64,000 nucleotides of DNA. It comes from Tissierellaceae bacterium. Its GTDB lineage: Bacteria > Bacillota > Clostridia > Tissierellales > Tissierellaceae. This document shows positions 44,586 to 53,435 of the stretch, piece after piece; position 1 is the first letter of the stretch, and every line of letters begins with the position of its first letter. The position numbers and the translations under genes are program-made. The notes beneath the pieces are model-generated. The model was given only the letters and a program-made list of their open reading frames with translations. It made no database searches and was not told the origin of the DNA. The stretch covers positions 38,243 to 102,242 of the forward strand of contig JALNZV010000007.1 in NCBI GenBank assembly GCA_023229175.1, written 5' to 3'.

Positions 44586-45035
44586 ATAGACGATATAGAT
44601 TTAAGTATATTAAATGAACTATCTAAAAATGCTAGGTTACCTGTGTCAGCTATTAGCACAAAAGTCAATTTATCTATCCCCGCAGTGTCGGAGAGAATTA
44701 AAAAACTGGAGAAAGGCGGTTATATAGATAAATATACTGCAATTTTAAACCCAAAGAAGTTTAATAAAAACCTCACTTGCTTTACATTCATTACCCTAAG
44801 ATACGACAAAGGTAAGCTAGAGGACTTTATCAATTTAGTAAAGGCAGAACCTGATATCTTGGAGTGTCATAGCATTACGGGGGAGTATGAATACCTGCTT
44901 AAAATAGCAACAGATGGGCCTGAAAGCTTAGAGAAACTATTGTCAAATATCAGAGCCAAGGCAAATGTACTTACCTCATCTACATCCATCAGCCTATCCA
45001 GCATTAAAAATGAGGCGACAATTGCACCCAAATAA
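44586..45035 (+). CDS. Lrp/AsnC family transcriptional regulator with non-canonical start
   Basis: The frame DDIDLSILNELSKNARLPVSAISTKVNLSIPAVSERIKKLEKGGYI is a complete AsnC-type winged helix, followed by the RAM effector domain. The full domain needs translation from about 44586, where the codon is ATA, ten bases after GGAGG. No ATG, GTG or TTG is in frame upstream of GTG 44643, which would cut off the first helix. It may use ATA, or an adjacent TTG with a frameshift. Divergent from kynU, so it is likely its regulator. Confidence 0.8.
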   Translation: MDDIDLSILNELSKNARLPVSAISTKVNLSIPAVSERIKKLEKGGYIDKYTAILNPKKFNKNLTCFTFITLRYDKGKLEDFINLVKAEPDILECHSITGEYEYLLKIATDGPESLEKLLSNIRAKANVLTSSTSISLSSIKNEATIAPK

Positions 45036-45053
45036 ATTTACGGAGGTCTTAAA

Positions 45054-45626
45054 ATGATTTATAGAAATGCCAGCATAGAGGATATAGGTCAAGTTGAAAA
45101 ACTTCAGCAAAAATATCATGTATCTACTATCAAAGAAGAGGACAAGGCCGATGGTTTTGTCACCACTTTATTTACAAGGGAACAATTCAAAGAACTAATA
45201 GAAAAAGAAAATGGGCTAGCCATAGCAATAGACGGAGATGAAGTCGTTGCCTATGCCATGGCAGCATCGTGGGAGTACTGGTCAGAGTGGCCCTTATTTG
45301 CCTATATGATAGAGGACCTGCCAAATATAGAGTATATGGGGCAAAAGCTTAGCACAGAAAACTCCTACCAATATGGACCCATTAGCATAGATAAAAAATA
45401 CAGAGGGACAGAAGTTTTGCCGAACTTATTCGAGTTTTCCAGGCAGCAGATGGTAAAAAGATACCCAATATTAATTACATTTATCAATATAATCAACCCC
45501 AGATCTTTTAAAGCTCATACAGAAAAGTTGGGATTAGACGTGATAAAGACCTTTGAATTCAATGACAATACCTACTACAACCTAGGATACCCTATGTCTA
45601 AAAAGACCAAGGGTTCAACCATATAA
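45054..45626 (+). CDS. GNAT family N-acetyltransferase
   Basis: A 190-residue protein with an acetyl-CoA-binding fold: MIYRNASIEDIGQVEKLQQKYH at the N-terminus, and YGPISIDKKYRGTEVLPNLFEFSRQQM, in which the usual R/Q-x-x-G-x-G/A loop is replaced by KKYRGTEV. The substrate is unknown. It is 18 bases after the Lrp gene and so may be regulated by it. Confidence 0.8.
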   Translation: MIYRNASIEDIGQVEKLQQKYHVSTIKEEDKADGFVTTLFTREQFKELIEKENGLAIAIDGDEVVAYAMAASWEYWSEWPLFAYMIEDLPNIEYMGQKLSTENSYQYGPISIDKKYRGTEVLPNLFEFSRQQMVKRYPILITFINIINPRSFKAHTEKLGLDVIKTFEFNDNTYYNLGYPMSKKTKGSTI

Positions 45627-45646
45627 AAAAGCTATATAAAAAACTA

Positions 45647-45675
45647 TTGCCAGTACATCACTTTAATGTTATAAT
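45647..45675 (+). promoter_or_regulatory. Promoter of the his operon
   Basis: TTGCCA (45647-45652) and a perfect TATAAT (45670-45675) with a 17-base spacer, just before the leader peptide. Confidence 0.82.
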
Positions 45676-45702
45676 GTAATAAATTATGAAACAGGTGATA
45701 TT

Positions 45703-45762
45703 ATGTTAATGTTAAAAATTTCAAGTTTACAATTTCATCACCATAGATCCAAGAGTCTGTAA
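45703..45762 (+). CDS. His operon leader peptide with three consecutive His codons
   Basis: A 19-residue frame, MLMLKISSLQFHHHRSKSL, starts at ATG 45703 behind AGGTGAT. Its CAT CAC CAT run at 45736-45744 lies within a sequence that pairs with a downstream antiterminator segment. This is the pattern of translation-controlled attenuation known from enterobacterial his operons, here directly before hisZ. Confidence 0.85.
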   Translation: MLMLKISSLQFHHHRSKSL

Positions 45763-45875
45763 ATATGAGCCAAAAGTTCATATATACATGCTCTATTTAA
45801 GTTTGTTTTAACTGGGCATGTATCTATGGTATATTTGATTTCTAAACCATATGGATTGCCCATATGGTTTTTTTG
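45738..45875 (+). promoter_or_regulatory. His operon attenuator with alternative hairpins
   Basis: Segment 1 (CCATAGAT, 45741-45748, overlapping the His codons) can pair with segment 2 (ATCTATGG, 45822-45829). Segment 2 (TATGGT) can instead pair with segment 3 (ACCATA, about 45846-45851). Segment 3 also forms the terminator with segment 4: AAACCATATGG (45844-45854) / CCATATGGTTT (45860-45870), followed by seven T residues. A ribosome stalled on His codons would free segment 2 and block the terminator. An extra hairpin ATACATGC / GCATGTAT lies between 1 and 2. Confidence 0.82.
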
Positions 45876-45903
45876 TCGTTCAATAAGGAAAGGGGAGAGA
45901 TAA

Positions 45904-46860
45904 ATGAGGTTTACAACCATTGAAGAAGAACTAACAGTCACCAAATTTAAAAAGGCCATAGAGAGAGAAATCGAAGGATATTTTGAGGAAATGGAATTTG
46001 ATTTAATTGAGCCTCGAATATTTCAAAAATACGACGAATACGTCAATTCCGAGCATAAACAGGACTCATCCAAGACAGTTAAGGTCCTAAGCGGGAACTC
46101 CAGAATCTTTATTCTTAGACCTGATATTACCATCAACGTATTGGGTGAGATATTCTCCAAATGGGATGGGGAGCCTCCGCTGAAAGTGTATTACAACTCT
46201 ACTATTTATTTGAACAAAGAAGGGGGAAAAATACTTGAAAACCATCAAATGGGAATAGAGTATTTAGGTGCAGAAATACCAAGGGGAGATATAGAAGCCC
46301 TGGAAATGGGCACAACCATAATGAATTCTTTGGGAACTCCCTTTGTCATAGAGCTGGGGTCCAGTAAGTATTTAGACTCTTATTTAAAAGAATTGGACCT
46401 GAACGAGATACAAAAGACAGAATTAAAAGATTTAATAGGAAAGAAAAATAGGCATGGGCTTATTTCCAGGCTTACAGACTATGGATTGGAAGAATCTCTA
46501 CTGAAAGACATATTAGATATGCAGGGAAATATAAAAGAAGTGATAGAAATGGCAAAGGAACATGAAATGAACCATAGCATGAAAGATGCCATAGAGCAGT
46601 TAATTAAAATAAGGGACTATTTCATAGATGGCGACCTATACGAAAATATAAAACTGGATTTGTCCATGGTTCCCGACTTAGACTACTACGATGGCATTGT
46701 ATTTAAAGGCTATGTTCACGGAAATCCAAATAAGCTACTTAGCGGAGGCAGGTACGATAAATTGACAGAGGAATTTGGACTCAAAGTAAGGGCCATAGGA
46801 TTTATGATAGATATGGATCAAATTACTGCAATTAGAATGGGGGAAAAGCACAATGAATAA
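45904..46860 (+). CDS. hisZ: ATP phosphoribosyltransferase regulatory subunit HisZ
   Basis: A HisRS-like protein that lacks tRNA charging and activates the short HisG. Motif-2-like RIFILRPDITINVLGEIFSKW and the C-terminal FKGYVHGNPNKLLSGGRYDKL are visible. At 318 residues it is somewhat shorter than usual HisZ. It overlaps hisG by eight bases. The start follows AAGGGGAGAG. Confidence 0.9.
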   Translation: MRFTTIEEELTVTKFKKAIEREIEGYFEEMEFDLIEPRIFQKYDEYVNSEHKQDSSKTVKVLSGNSRIFILRPDITINVLGEIFSKWDGEPPLKVYYNSTIYLNKEGGKILENHQMGIEYLGAEIPRGDIEALEMGTTIMNSLGTPFVIELGSSKYLDSYLKELDLNEIQKTELKDLIGKKNRHGLISRLTDYGLEESLLKDILDMQGNIKEVIEMAKEHEMNHSMKDAIEQLIKIRDYFIDGDLYENIKLDLSMVPDLDYYDGIVFKGYVHGNPNKLLSGGRYDKLTEEFGLKVRAIGFMIDMDQITAIRMGEKHNE

Positions 46861-47476
46861 GGTAACCATAGCCATAGCCAAGGGCAGATTGGGGGAAGAG
46901 GGTCTAAGGCTATTTAAGGACAGCGACATGGAAATCGTAAGAGAAGAAAACTCAAGAAAATTGGTATTCAGCGACTCCAAAGGCCTTACACAATATATAT
47001 TTGTAAAGCCATCAGATGTAGTCACCTATGTAGAAAAGGGAGTGGCTGATTTGGGCATAGTAGGAAAAGATATAATGCTTGAGGAAGATAAGGACGTATA
47101 TGAAATACTTGATTTGGATTATGGAAAGTGCAGATTTGCCATAGCAGGATTTAAAAATGAATGCATCAAGAAAAAAGATGGGGTACTCCGCATTGCATCA
47201 AAATACCCTAATTACGTGCAATCCATATTTGAAAATAGAAATCAAAGAATAGAAATAATAAAACTAAATGGCTCTGTAGAACTAGCACCCCTAATAGATT
47301 TGAGTGATGTCATAGTTGACATCGTGGAAACTGGCAATACACTTAGGGATAACGGTCTCGAAATATTAGAGGAATTGGACTACATCAGTGCGAGATTAAT
47401 AGCCAACAAGGCTAGCTATAGGTTTAAATACAATACCATAAAGAAAATAGAGAAGATATTGGATGTGAAAAGATGA
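46853..47476 (+). CDS. hisG: ATP phosphoribosyltransferase, short form
   Basis: The first enzyme of histidine synthesis joins ATP and PRPP. The 207-residue short form lacks the C-terminal regulatory domain, consistent with hisZ upstream. VTIAIAKGRLGEEGLRLF at the N-terminus and the PRPP-binding DLSDVIVDIVETGNTLRDNGL are diagnostic. Confidence 0.95.
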   Translation: MNKVTIAIAKGRLGEEGLRLFKDSDMEIVREENSRKLVFSDSKGLTQYIFVKPSDVVTYVEKGVADLGIVGKDIMLEEDKDVYEILDLDYGKCRFAIAGFKNECIKKKDGVLRIASKYPNYVQSIFENRNQRIEIIKLNGSVELAPLIDLSDVIVDIVETGNTLRDNGLEILEELDYISARLIANKASYRFKYNTIKKIEKILDVKR

Positions 47477-48762
47477 TACAGAAAATATACGGCTACAAAG
47501 AAATGGATAAATTAAACAAAATACTAAACCGAAGTATAATGGACTCCGAGAAAATATCCCTTCAAGTGAAAAATATTTTGGGTTTTATCCAGTCCGATGG
47601 GGACAAGGCACTGCTGGAATTTACCCACAAATTCGATAAACACAATTTACAGGATTTAAGAGTTAGAGAAGAAGAAATAGAAAAGGCAAAGATAAATATA
47701 GACAAGGAATTAAAAAAAGCCATAGAGAATGCCATAGAAAATATAAGAAAATACCATGAAAGACAAAAAGATACTGGATTTATGATGGAGGAAGATGACA
47801 AGATAATTGGGCAAATAGTAAATCCCATAGAGAGGGTAGGCGTCTATATACCTGGAGGAACAGCCTCCTATCCATCTACAGTAATGATGAATGTAATCCC
47901 TGCCAATATTGCAGGGGTGAAGGAAATAGCCATGGTAACCCCCGCCGACAGCCAAGGGAACATAAAAGACTCCGTACTGGTGACAGCAGACTTGCTAGGA
48001 GTCAAAGAGATATATAAAACAGGGGGAGCACAGGCCATAGGTGCCTTGGCCTATGGTACAGAAACCATATCCAGGGTAGATAAAATAGTCGGGCCAGGAA
48101 ACATTTATGTAGCCATGGCAAAGCGTCATGTATCGGGGCTAGTGGGTATAGATATGATAGCTGGACCAAGCGAAGTCGTAATCATAGCAGATGCTCATGC
48201 AAATCCCAAATTCATCGCAGCAGACCTAATAGCTCAGGCAGAGCACGATGAAAGGGCTGCCAGCATAGTAGTCACAGACTGCGAAGATTTGGCAAATGAA
48301 GTATGGAAGGAAATAGAACTGCAAGTGAAGAGCCTAAAAAGAAGTGAAATAATTGAAAAATCCTTAAATAATTACGGTGCAATAATAGTAATGGACAATA
48401 GGGAGGAAACATTTGAGATAGTAAACAAACTAGCCCCAGAACATTTGGAAATCATGACAAAATCACCTCTAGAAGACTATAAGGAAGTAAAGAATGCAGG
48501 TGCCATATTTTTAGGAGAATATAGCCCAGAGGCACTAGGGGATTACTATGCAGGGCCAAATCACACATTGCCCACTTTGAGAACTTCCAAGTTTTCATCG
48601 GCACTAGGGGTATACGACTTTGTAAAGAAAACTTCCCTAATATATTATTCCAGGGAAGCCCTAATGAAGGCAGGGGACGATATTGTACTCATAGCCACAG
48701 ATGAAGCCCTAACAGGACATGCCAATTCCATAAAGGTGAGAATGGAGGAAAAAAATGTATAA
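47473..48762 (+). CDS. hisD: Histidinol dehydrogenase
   Basis: The zinc NAD enzyme that makes histidine from histidinol. ERVGVYIPGGTASYPSTVMMNVIPA, AGPSEVVIIADAHANPKFIAADLIAQAEHDERA and GPNHTLPTLRTSKFSS are family hallmarks with the zinc and catalytic His residues. Length is 429 residues. Overlaps hisG by four bases and hisC by eight. Confidence 0.96.
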   Translation: MIQKIYGYKEMDKLNKILNRSIMDSEKISLQVKNILGFIQSDGDKALLEFTHKFDKHNLQDLRVREEEIEKAKINIDKELKKAIENAIENIRKYHERQKDTGFMMEEDDKIIGQIVNPIERVGVYIPGGTASYPSTVMMNVIPANIAGVKEIAMVTPADSQGNIKDSVLVTADLLGVKEIYKTGGAQAIGALAYGTETISRVDKIVGPGNIYVAMAKRHVSGLVGIDMIAGPSEVVIIADAHANPKFIAADLIAQAEHDERAASIVVTDCEDLANEVWKEIELQVKSLKRSEIIEKSLNNYGAIIVMDNREETFEIVNKLAPEHLEIMTKSPLEDYKEVKNAGAIFLGEYSPEALGDYYAGPNHTLPTLRTSKFSSALGVYDFVKKTSLIYYSREALMKAGDDIVLIATDEALTGHANSIKVRMEEKNV

Positions 48763-49771
48763 GTATTTGAGAGAAGATGTAAAGAAACTAAAACCTTACC
48801 AAGTAAATGAGATAAAATACAAAATAAAGCTGGATGCCAATGAGGGCATAGATTGGATGGACGGATTAAACAAATATCCTGACGATACATGTAAATCCTT
48901 AAGAGAAAAACTTGGAGAAAGGTTAAATAGAAAGCCAAGTGAGATTCTCATAGGCAATGGGTCCAGCGAATTAATTGGGTATATAATGAACGCATATTTG
49001 GAAATAGGAGAAACAGTCCTTAGCATATGGCCGACCTTTAGTATGTATGAAATATACACCATAATAAACAAGGGAAAATACAGGAAGTTTCCTTTAAAAG
49101 ATATGGTAGATTTAGATGTGACAGCTTTTATAGACTTGGCAAAGGAAAGTAAGGCAAAGCTAGTAATCATTAGCAATCCAAATAATCCAACTGGAACAGT
49201 AATATCTATGGAGGATATCAGAAGAATAATTAGCTCTCTTGACGCCATGGTGATATTGGACGAAGCCTATATAGAGTTTTCAGACCTTCCAATAGAGGAC
49301 TATACCAGAGAATTTGAAAACTTAATTGTACTTAGGACCTTTTCCAAGGCAATGGCTTTGGCAGGCATTAGGCTGGGCTATATGATTGCCCACGAAAATA
49401 CCATAGACTGTGTGAATAGGATAAGGAGCCCATACAACGTAAACACCCTAACCCAAGATGTGGGAATAAAAGCACTAGACAAACATGAAGAAATCGACAA
49501 GAATATCGAAATGGTCAAATCGGAAAGGGAAAGAATCAGAAGCTATATGGAGAGCAAAGGCTACAGGCCACTTCCTTCACAGGGAAATTTCCTTTTCTTT
49601 AAGGGAACCAAAGACCTTGGAAGCAAATTGGCAAACAAAGGAGTGCTTATCAGGGGATTTGGCGGAGAGTTAGAGGGGTATTATAGGCTGACCATAGGTA
49701 CAGTAGAGGAAAACAATGGATTTATAAAAGGTTTTGAGGAGGTATTAAATGAGACAGAGCAAAGTTATTAG
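48755..49771 (+). CDS. hisC: Histidinol-phosphate aminotransferase
   Basis: A class I/II PLP aminotransferase. LDANEG, the NPNNPTGT region (about 148), DEAYIEFSD, and the PLP lysine in RTFSKAMALAGIRLGY (about residue 202) are all present. Length is 338 residues. It overlaps hisD and hisB. Confidence 0.95.
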   Translation: MYKYLREDVKKLKPYQVNEIKYKIKLDANEGIDWMDGLNKYPDDTCKSLREKLGERLNRKPSEILIGNGSSELIGYIMNAYLEIGETVLSIWPTFSMYEIYTIINKGKYRKFPLKDMVDLDVTAFIDLAKESKAKLVIISNPNNPTGTVISMEDIRRIISSLDAMVILDEAYIEFSDLPIEDYTREFENLIVLRTFSKAMALAGIRLGYMIAHENTIDCVNRIRSPYNVNTLTQDVGIKALDKHEEIDKNIEMVKSERERIRSYMESKGYRPLPSQGNFLFFKGTKDLGSKLANKGVLIRGFGGELEGYYRLTIGTVEENNGFIKGFEEVLNETEQSY

Positions 49772-50327
49772 AAATACTAAGGAAACAAAAATAGAATTAA
49801 AACTCAATATAGACGGTACAGGCAGTACAAATATAGATACAGGAATAGGTTTTTTCGATCATATGCTGACTGCAATGTGCTTCTATGCAGGATTTGATTT
49901 AGAGCTAAGATGCGACGGCGACTTGCATGTAGATACCCATCATACAGTAGAGGACATAGGACTATCCTTAGGTAAGGCACTGAAAGAATGTCTAGGGGAT
50001 AAAAAAGGCATAAAGAGGTTTTCATCTACCATTACGCCTATGGATGAAAGCTTGGCCCTAGTAGCCATAGATATTTCCAATAGGCCATTTCTAGTGGAAA
50101 ATATGGAATTCAAAAAAGAAAAGATAGGAACCATGGACAGTGAAGATTTTAAAGAATTTTTAAGGGCATTTGCCTTTAGCAGTTCCATCACCTTGCACAT
50201 AGACCTTATGAGGGGAGAAAATGACCACCATAAAGTAGAGGCAGTATTTAAAGGGCTTGGCAGAGCACTGAAAGAGGCAGTTGAAATAGTAGATAATCGA
50301 GTAGTCAGCACCAAGGGGGTACTATAA
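49749..50327 (+). CDS. hisB: Imidazoleglycerol-phosphate dehydratase
   Basis: The manganese enzyme with its paired His motifs: GFFDHML, DTHHTVEDIGLSLG and the later GENDHHKVEAVFKG. The 192-residue single-function form is complete. Its final base overlaps the hisA start, so no hisH fits between them. Confidence 0.96.
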   Translation: MRQSKVIRNTKETKIELKLNIDGTGSTNIDTGIGFFDHMLTAMCFYAGFDLELRCDGDLHVDTHHTVEDIGLSLGKALKECLGDKKGIKRFSSTITPMDESLALVAIDISNRPFLVENMEFKKEKIGTMDSEDFKEFLRAFAFSSSITLHIDLMRGENDHHKVEAVFKGLGRALKEAVEIVDNRVVSTKGVL

Positions 50328-51037
50328 TGGTAATATATCCTGCAATAGACATGAAAGATAGGGCATGTGTCAGGCTGACACAGGGGTTTTACGATAAGGT
50401 AACAGTATATGAATCGGATCCAGTAAAAGTGGCAAAGAGATGGGAAAAGGAAGGGGCAAGTCATATCCACCTAGTAGACCTAGATGGTGCTAGAGACGGT
50501 ATCAGGGTAAATGAATCCATAGTTAAAGACATATTGGCAAATATCCATATCCCAGTCCAATTGGGGGGAGGTATAAGGGATACAGATACCATAATGGACT
50601 TCCTTAGCTATGGGGTCAGTCAGGTAATAGTGGGCACCGCTGCCATAAAAAACAAGCCTTGGATAAGAGATATGATAAAGGAATATGAAGATAAAATCAT
50701 GGTCTCCATAGATGCAAAGAAAGGCTTTATAGCCACAGATGGGTGGGAGAGCATATCAAATACAAGAGCCATTGACTATATAAGGGAACTGGAATCCTAT
50801 GGATTAAGGAGGATAGTATATACGGATATAGAAAAGGATGGGATGTTGGCAGGACCAAACTTTAAAATATACCAAGAATTAAAGGAAAAATCCAATATCG
50901 AAATAATCGCCTCGGGGGGCATTACCACTGTGGAAGATTTAAAGAGATTAAAGGAAATAAAGGTATACGGTGCAATCATAGGAAAAGCCCTATATGGAGG
51001 GGAACTAAGTCTACAGGAGGCGTTAAAATGGCAATAA
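50327..51037 (+). CDS. hisA: ProFAR isomerase HisA
   Basis: A TIM-barrel isomerase. IYPAIDMKDRACVRLTQG, the first-half phosphate site LGGGIRD and the second-half ASGGITTVEDL are visible. Length is 236 residues. It overlaps hisF by ten bases. Confidence 0.96.
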   Translation: MVIYPAIDMKDRACVRLTQGFYDKVTVYESDPVKVAKRWEKEGASHIHLVDLDGARDGIRVNESIVKDILANIHIPVQLGGGIRDTDTIMDFLSYGVSQVIVGTAAIKNKPWIRDMIKEYEDKIMVSIDAKKGFIATDGWESISNTRAIDYIRELESYGLRRIVYTDIEKDGMLAGPNFKIYQELKEKSNIEIIASGGITTVEDLKRLKEIKVYGAIIGKALYGGELSLQEALKWQ

Positions 51038-51786
51038 AACGGATAATACCATGTTTGGATATACGAAATGGAAAAGTAGTTAAGGGAAAAAAGTTTAAGG
51101 ACATTAACGAGGTAGATGACCCTGAGACATTGGCATATAAATATTGGAAAGATGGGGCAGATGAATTGGTATTTTACGATATCACCGCCTCATTGGAGGA
51201 TAGAAATATATCATTAGAATTCATAAATAAAGTAGCAAATAAAATTGATATACCCATTACCGTAGGGGGAGGTATAAATACCATAGAAGACGTGGAAGAC
51301 ATACTATCCAAAGGGGCAGCTAAGGTATCCATAAATACAGGGGCACTAAAAAACCCCAAGCTTATAAAAGAAAGTGCAGTAGCCTTTGGCTCCGAAAAAG
51401 TTGTCCTGGCCTTAGATGTGAAAAAGATAGGGCCAAATAAGTGGAATGTATTCACCTCTGGGGGTAAAGTAGATACAGGAAAAGATGCAATTCAATGGGC
51501 AGTAGAGGGAGAAAAGATGGGGGCAGGAGAGCTAGTCATCAACAGTATAGATGAAGATGGAATGAAGAAAGGCTACGACTTAGAGCTATTAAAGCTGATC
51601 ACATCTAAAGTAAATGTACCAGTCATAGCATCTGGCGGTGCGGGGAAACTAGACCACTTTGCAGAAGGGATACAAATTGGAGGGGCAGATGGAGTCTTGG
51701 CAGCCAGCGTATTTCACTATGGTGAACTTACAGTAAAAGAAGTCAAAGAGTATATGAAATCTAAAGGAATAGAGGTGCAACTATAA
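51028..51786 (+). CDS. hisF: Imidazole glycerol phosphate synthase subunit HisF
   Basis: The TIM-barrel cyclase subunit. Catalytic Asp residues are in IPCLDIRNGKVVKG (about residue 11) and INSIDEDGMKKGYD (about 170s), with VGGGI and ASGGAGKLDHF phosphate sites. Length is 252 residues. Its partner HisH, which supplies ammonia from glutamine, is not encoded in this operon. Confidence 0.96.
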   Translation: MAIKRIIPCLDIRNGKVVKGKKFKDINEVDDPETLAYKYWKDGADELVFYDITASLEDRNISLEFINKVANKIDIPITVGGGINTIEDVEDILSKGAAKVSINTGALKNPKLIKESAVAFGSEKVVLALDVKKIGPNKWNVFTSGGKVDTGKDAIQWAVEGEKMGAGELVINSIDEDGMKKGYDLELLKLITSKVNVPVIASGGAGKLDHFAEGIQIGGADGVLAASVFHYGELTVKEVKEYMKSKGIEVQL

Positions 51787-52382
51787 TGGATATAAAGTAC
51801 GATGAAAGAGGACTAATACCAGCCATTGCACAGGATATCAATACAAAGGAAGTCCTGATGCTTGCATATATGAACGAAGAATCCATAAAACTTACAATTG
51901 AAACAAAACTAGCCCATTATTATTCCAGGTCAAGACAAAGCATTTGGAAAAAGGGGGAGACTTCGGGGAATTTACAAAAGGTAAAGGGATTTTACTACGA
52001 TTGCGACGGAGACACCATATTGTTAAAAGTAGAGCAAATAGGGGTAGCCTGTCATACAGGTAATTACACCTGTTTTCACAATGAAGTCATGAAAGAAGAT
52101 AATATAAATGGCGTATTGGAAACCCTATACAAGACCATAATCAATAGGAAAGAGAACCCCGTAGAAGGGTCTTATACCAATTATTTGTTTAGGGAAGGAA
52201 TAGATAAGATACTGAAAAAGATAGGAGAAGAATCTGCAGAAGTAATCATAGGGGCAAAAAATACTAAGGAAGAGCTAATATATGAAGCAAGTGATTTGGT
52301 TTATCATCTATTGGTATTACTAGTCAACGAGAATATTACCTTGGGAGATATATATAGGGAATTAAATTCGCGAATGAAATAG
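51786..52382 (+). CDS. hisIE: Bifunctional HisIE (PRA-CH cyclohydrolase / PRA-PP pyrophosphatase)
   Basis: The N-terminal cyclohydrolase half has YYSRSRQSIWKKGETSGN and the zinc-binding DCDGD and CHTGNYTCF. The C-terminal pyrophosphatase half has KKIGEESAEVIIGAKN and YEASDLVYHLLVLL. Length is 198 residues. Its start overlaps the hisF stop by one base. Confidence 0.95.
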   Translation: MDIKYDERGLIPAIAQDINTKEVLMLAYMNEESIKLTIETKLAHYYSRSRQSIWKKGETSGNLQKVKGFYYDCDGDTILLKVEQIGVACHTGNYTCFHNEVMKEDNINGVLETLYKTIINRKENPVEGSYTNYLFREGIDKILKKIGEESAEVIIGAKNTKEELIYEASDLVYHLLVLLVNENITLGDIYRELNSRMK

Positions 52383-52393
52383 GAGGTAAAGAT

Positions 52394-53218
52394 TTGAAAT
52401 ATACTGATCATCACGTACACACAAATTATTCCCCTGATGGAGAAGGAAAGGTAGAAGGCTATGTATTGAAGGCAAAGGAGATGGGACTAGAATTTGTCAC
52501 ATTTACAGATCATGCGGATTTTGGGACTAAGGACAAGGACTTTATGGTCCATATCGATTACGATAAATATTTTCACATGATGAAAGAACTAGAGGAAAAG
52601 CACAATATTCCCATAAAAATAGGAGTGGAGATAGGATACGAAAAAAATCAAAAGGAAGAAATAAGGGACTTCTTGGGTAAATATCCCTTTGATTTTGTCA
52701 TATCGTCCATTCACTATGGGGATGGTAGGGATTTTTATCTAGGAGATTTCTTTCACGGGAAAAATCAAAACCAATCTTACATGAGGTATTTTGAAATTTT
52801 ACTGGAAATGGTAGAGAATTTCCATGAATACGATGTCGTAGGGCATCTAGATTACATCACTAGATATGGACCCTTTGAAAATAAATACTATGAATACGAG
52901 AAATATAAAGAAATAATAGATAAGATATTAAAGAAAATAATTGAGAAGGGGAAGGGCATAGAATTAAACACATCAGGGATAAGGGAAGAAATAAATGATT
53001 TTTACCCAAAAAAACAAGTACTGGAAAGATATAGAGAACTAGGAGGAAAAACTATCACCATCGGTTCCGATTCCCATAGAAATATCGACTACCACGCAGG
53101 TATAAAGGAGGGAATAGCCCTACTAAAATCAGTTGGATTCAAAGAAATATCCTATTTCCATAAAAGAATAGAAAAGAAGATATCATTAAATACAAAACAA
53201 ACCTCCTTGGGCTATTAA
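52394..53218 (+). CDS. hisK: PHP-type histidinol-phosphatase
   Basis: A PHP-family phosphoesterase with metal-binding motifs DHHVHTNYSPDGEG at the N-terminus, TDHAD near residue 37, SSIHYGDG near 105, GHLDYITRYG near 155 and GSDSHR near 229. Length is 274 residues. Its location as the last his gene assigns it to the histidinol-phosphate step missing from the monofunctional HisB. The start has AGGAGGT upstream. Confidence 0.93.
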   Translation: MKYTDHHVHTNYSPDGEGKVEGYVLKAKEMGLEFVTFTDHADFGTKDKDFMVHIDYDKYFHMMKELEEKHNIPIKIGVEIGYEKNQKEEIRDFLGKYPFDFVISSIHYGDGRDFYLGDFFHGKNQNQSYMRYFEILLEMVENFHEYDVVGHLDYITRYGPFENKYYEYEKYKEIIDKILKKIIEKGKGIELNTSGIREEINDFYPKKQVLERYRELGGKTITIGSDSHRNIDYHAGIKEGIALLKSVGFKEISYFHKRIEKKISLNTKQTSLGY

Positions 53219-53291
53219 ATTAATTAAGGACAAGATTAGGAGACAATAAAAAATAAGTTACACTAATATATTGATGATTTATCACAACCTA

Positions 53292-53340
53292 TCCCCATAG
53301 ACACAAAAGACAATTTTGCGACTATGGGGACTTGTAATTG
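53292..53340. terminator. Hairpin after the his operon
   Basis: TCCCCATAG (53292-53300) pairs exactly with CTATGGGGA (53332-53340), with an inner CAAAA/TTTTG stem. No T-run follows, so it may be a weak terminator or the edge of the accessory region. Confidence 0.5.
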
Positions 53341-53435
53341 TAAGACAAAACCTTAAATTATAATTTCCTATTAAAATAGTTACTAAAATAGGGTATAATA
53401 TAGATAAGAGAACAACTGATAAGGATGTGGTATCG

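Noticed and set aside
45690..45903. T-box riboswitch before the his operon
   Set aside because: No AGGGTGGNACCGCG-type T-box sequence is present, and a His-rich leader peptide with alternative hairpins explains the region better.
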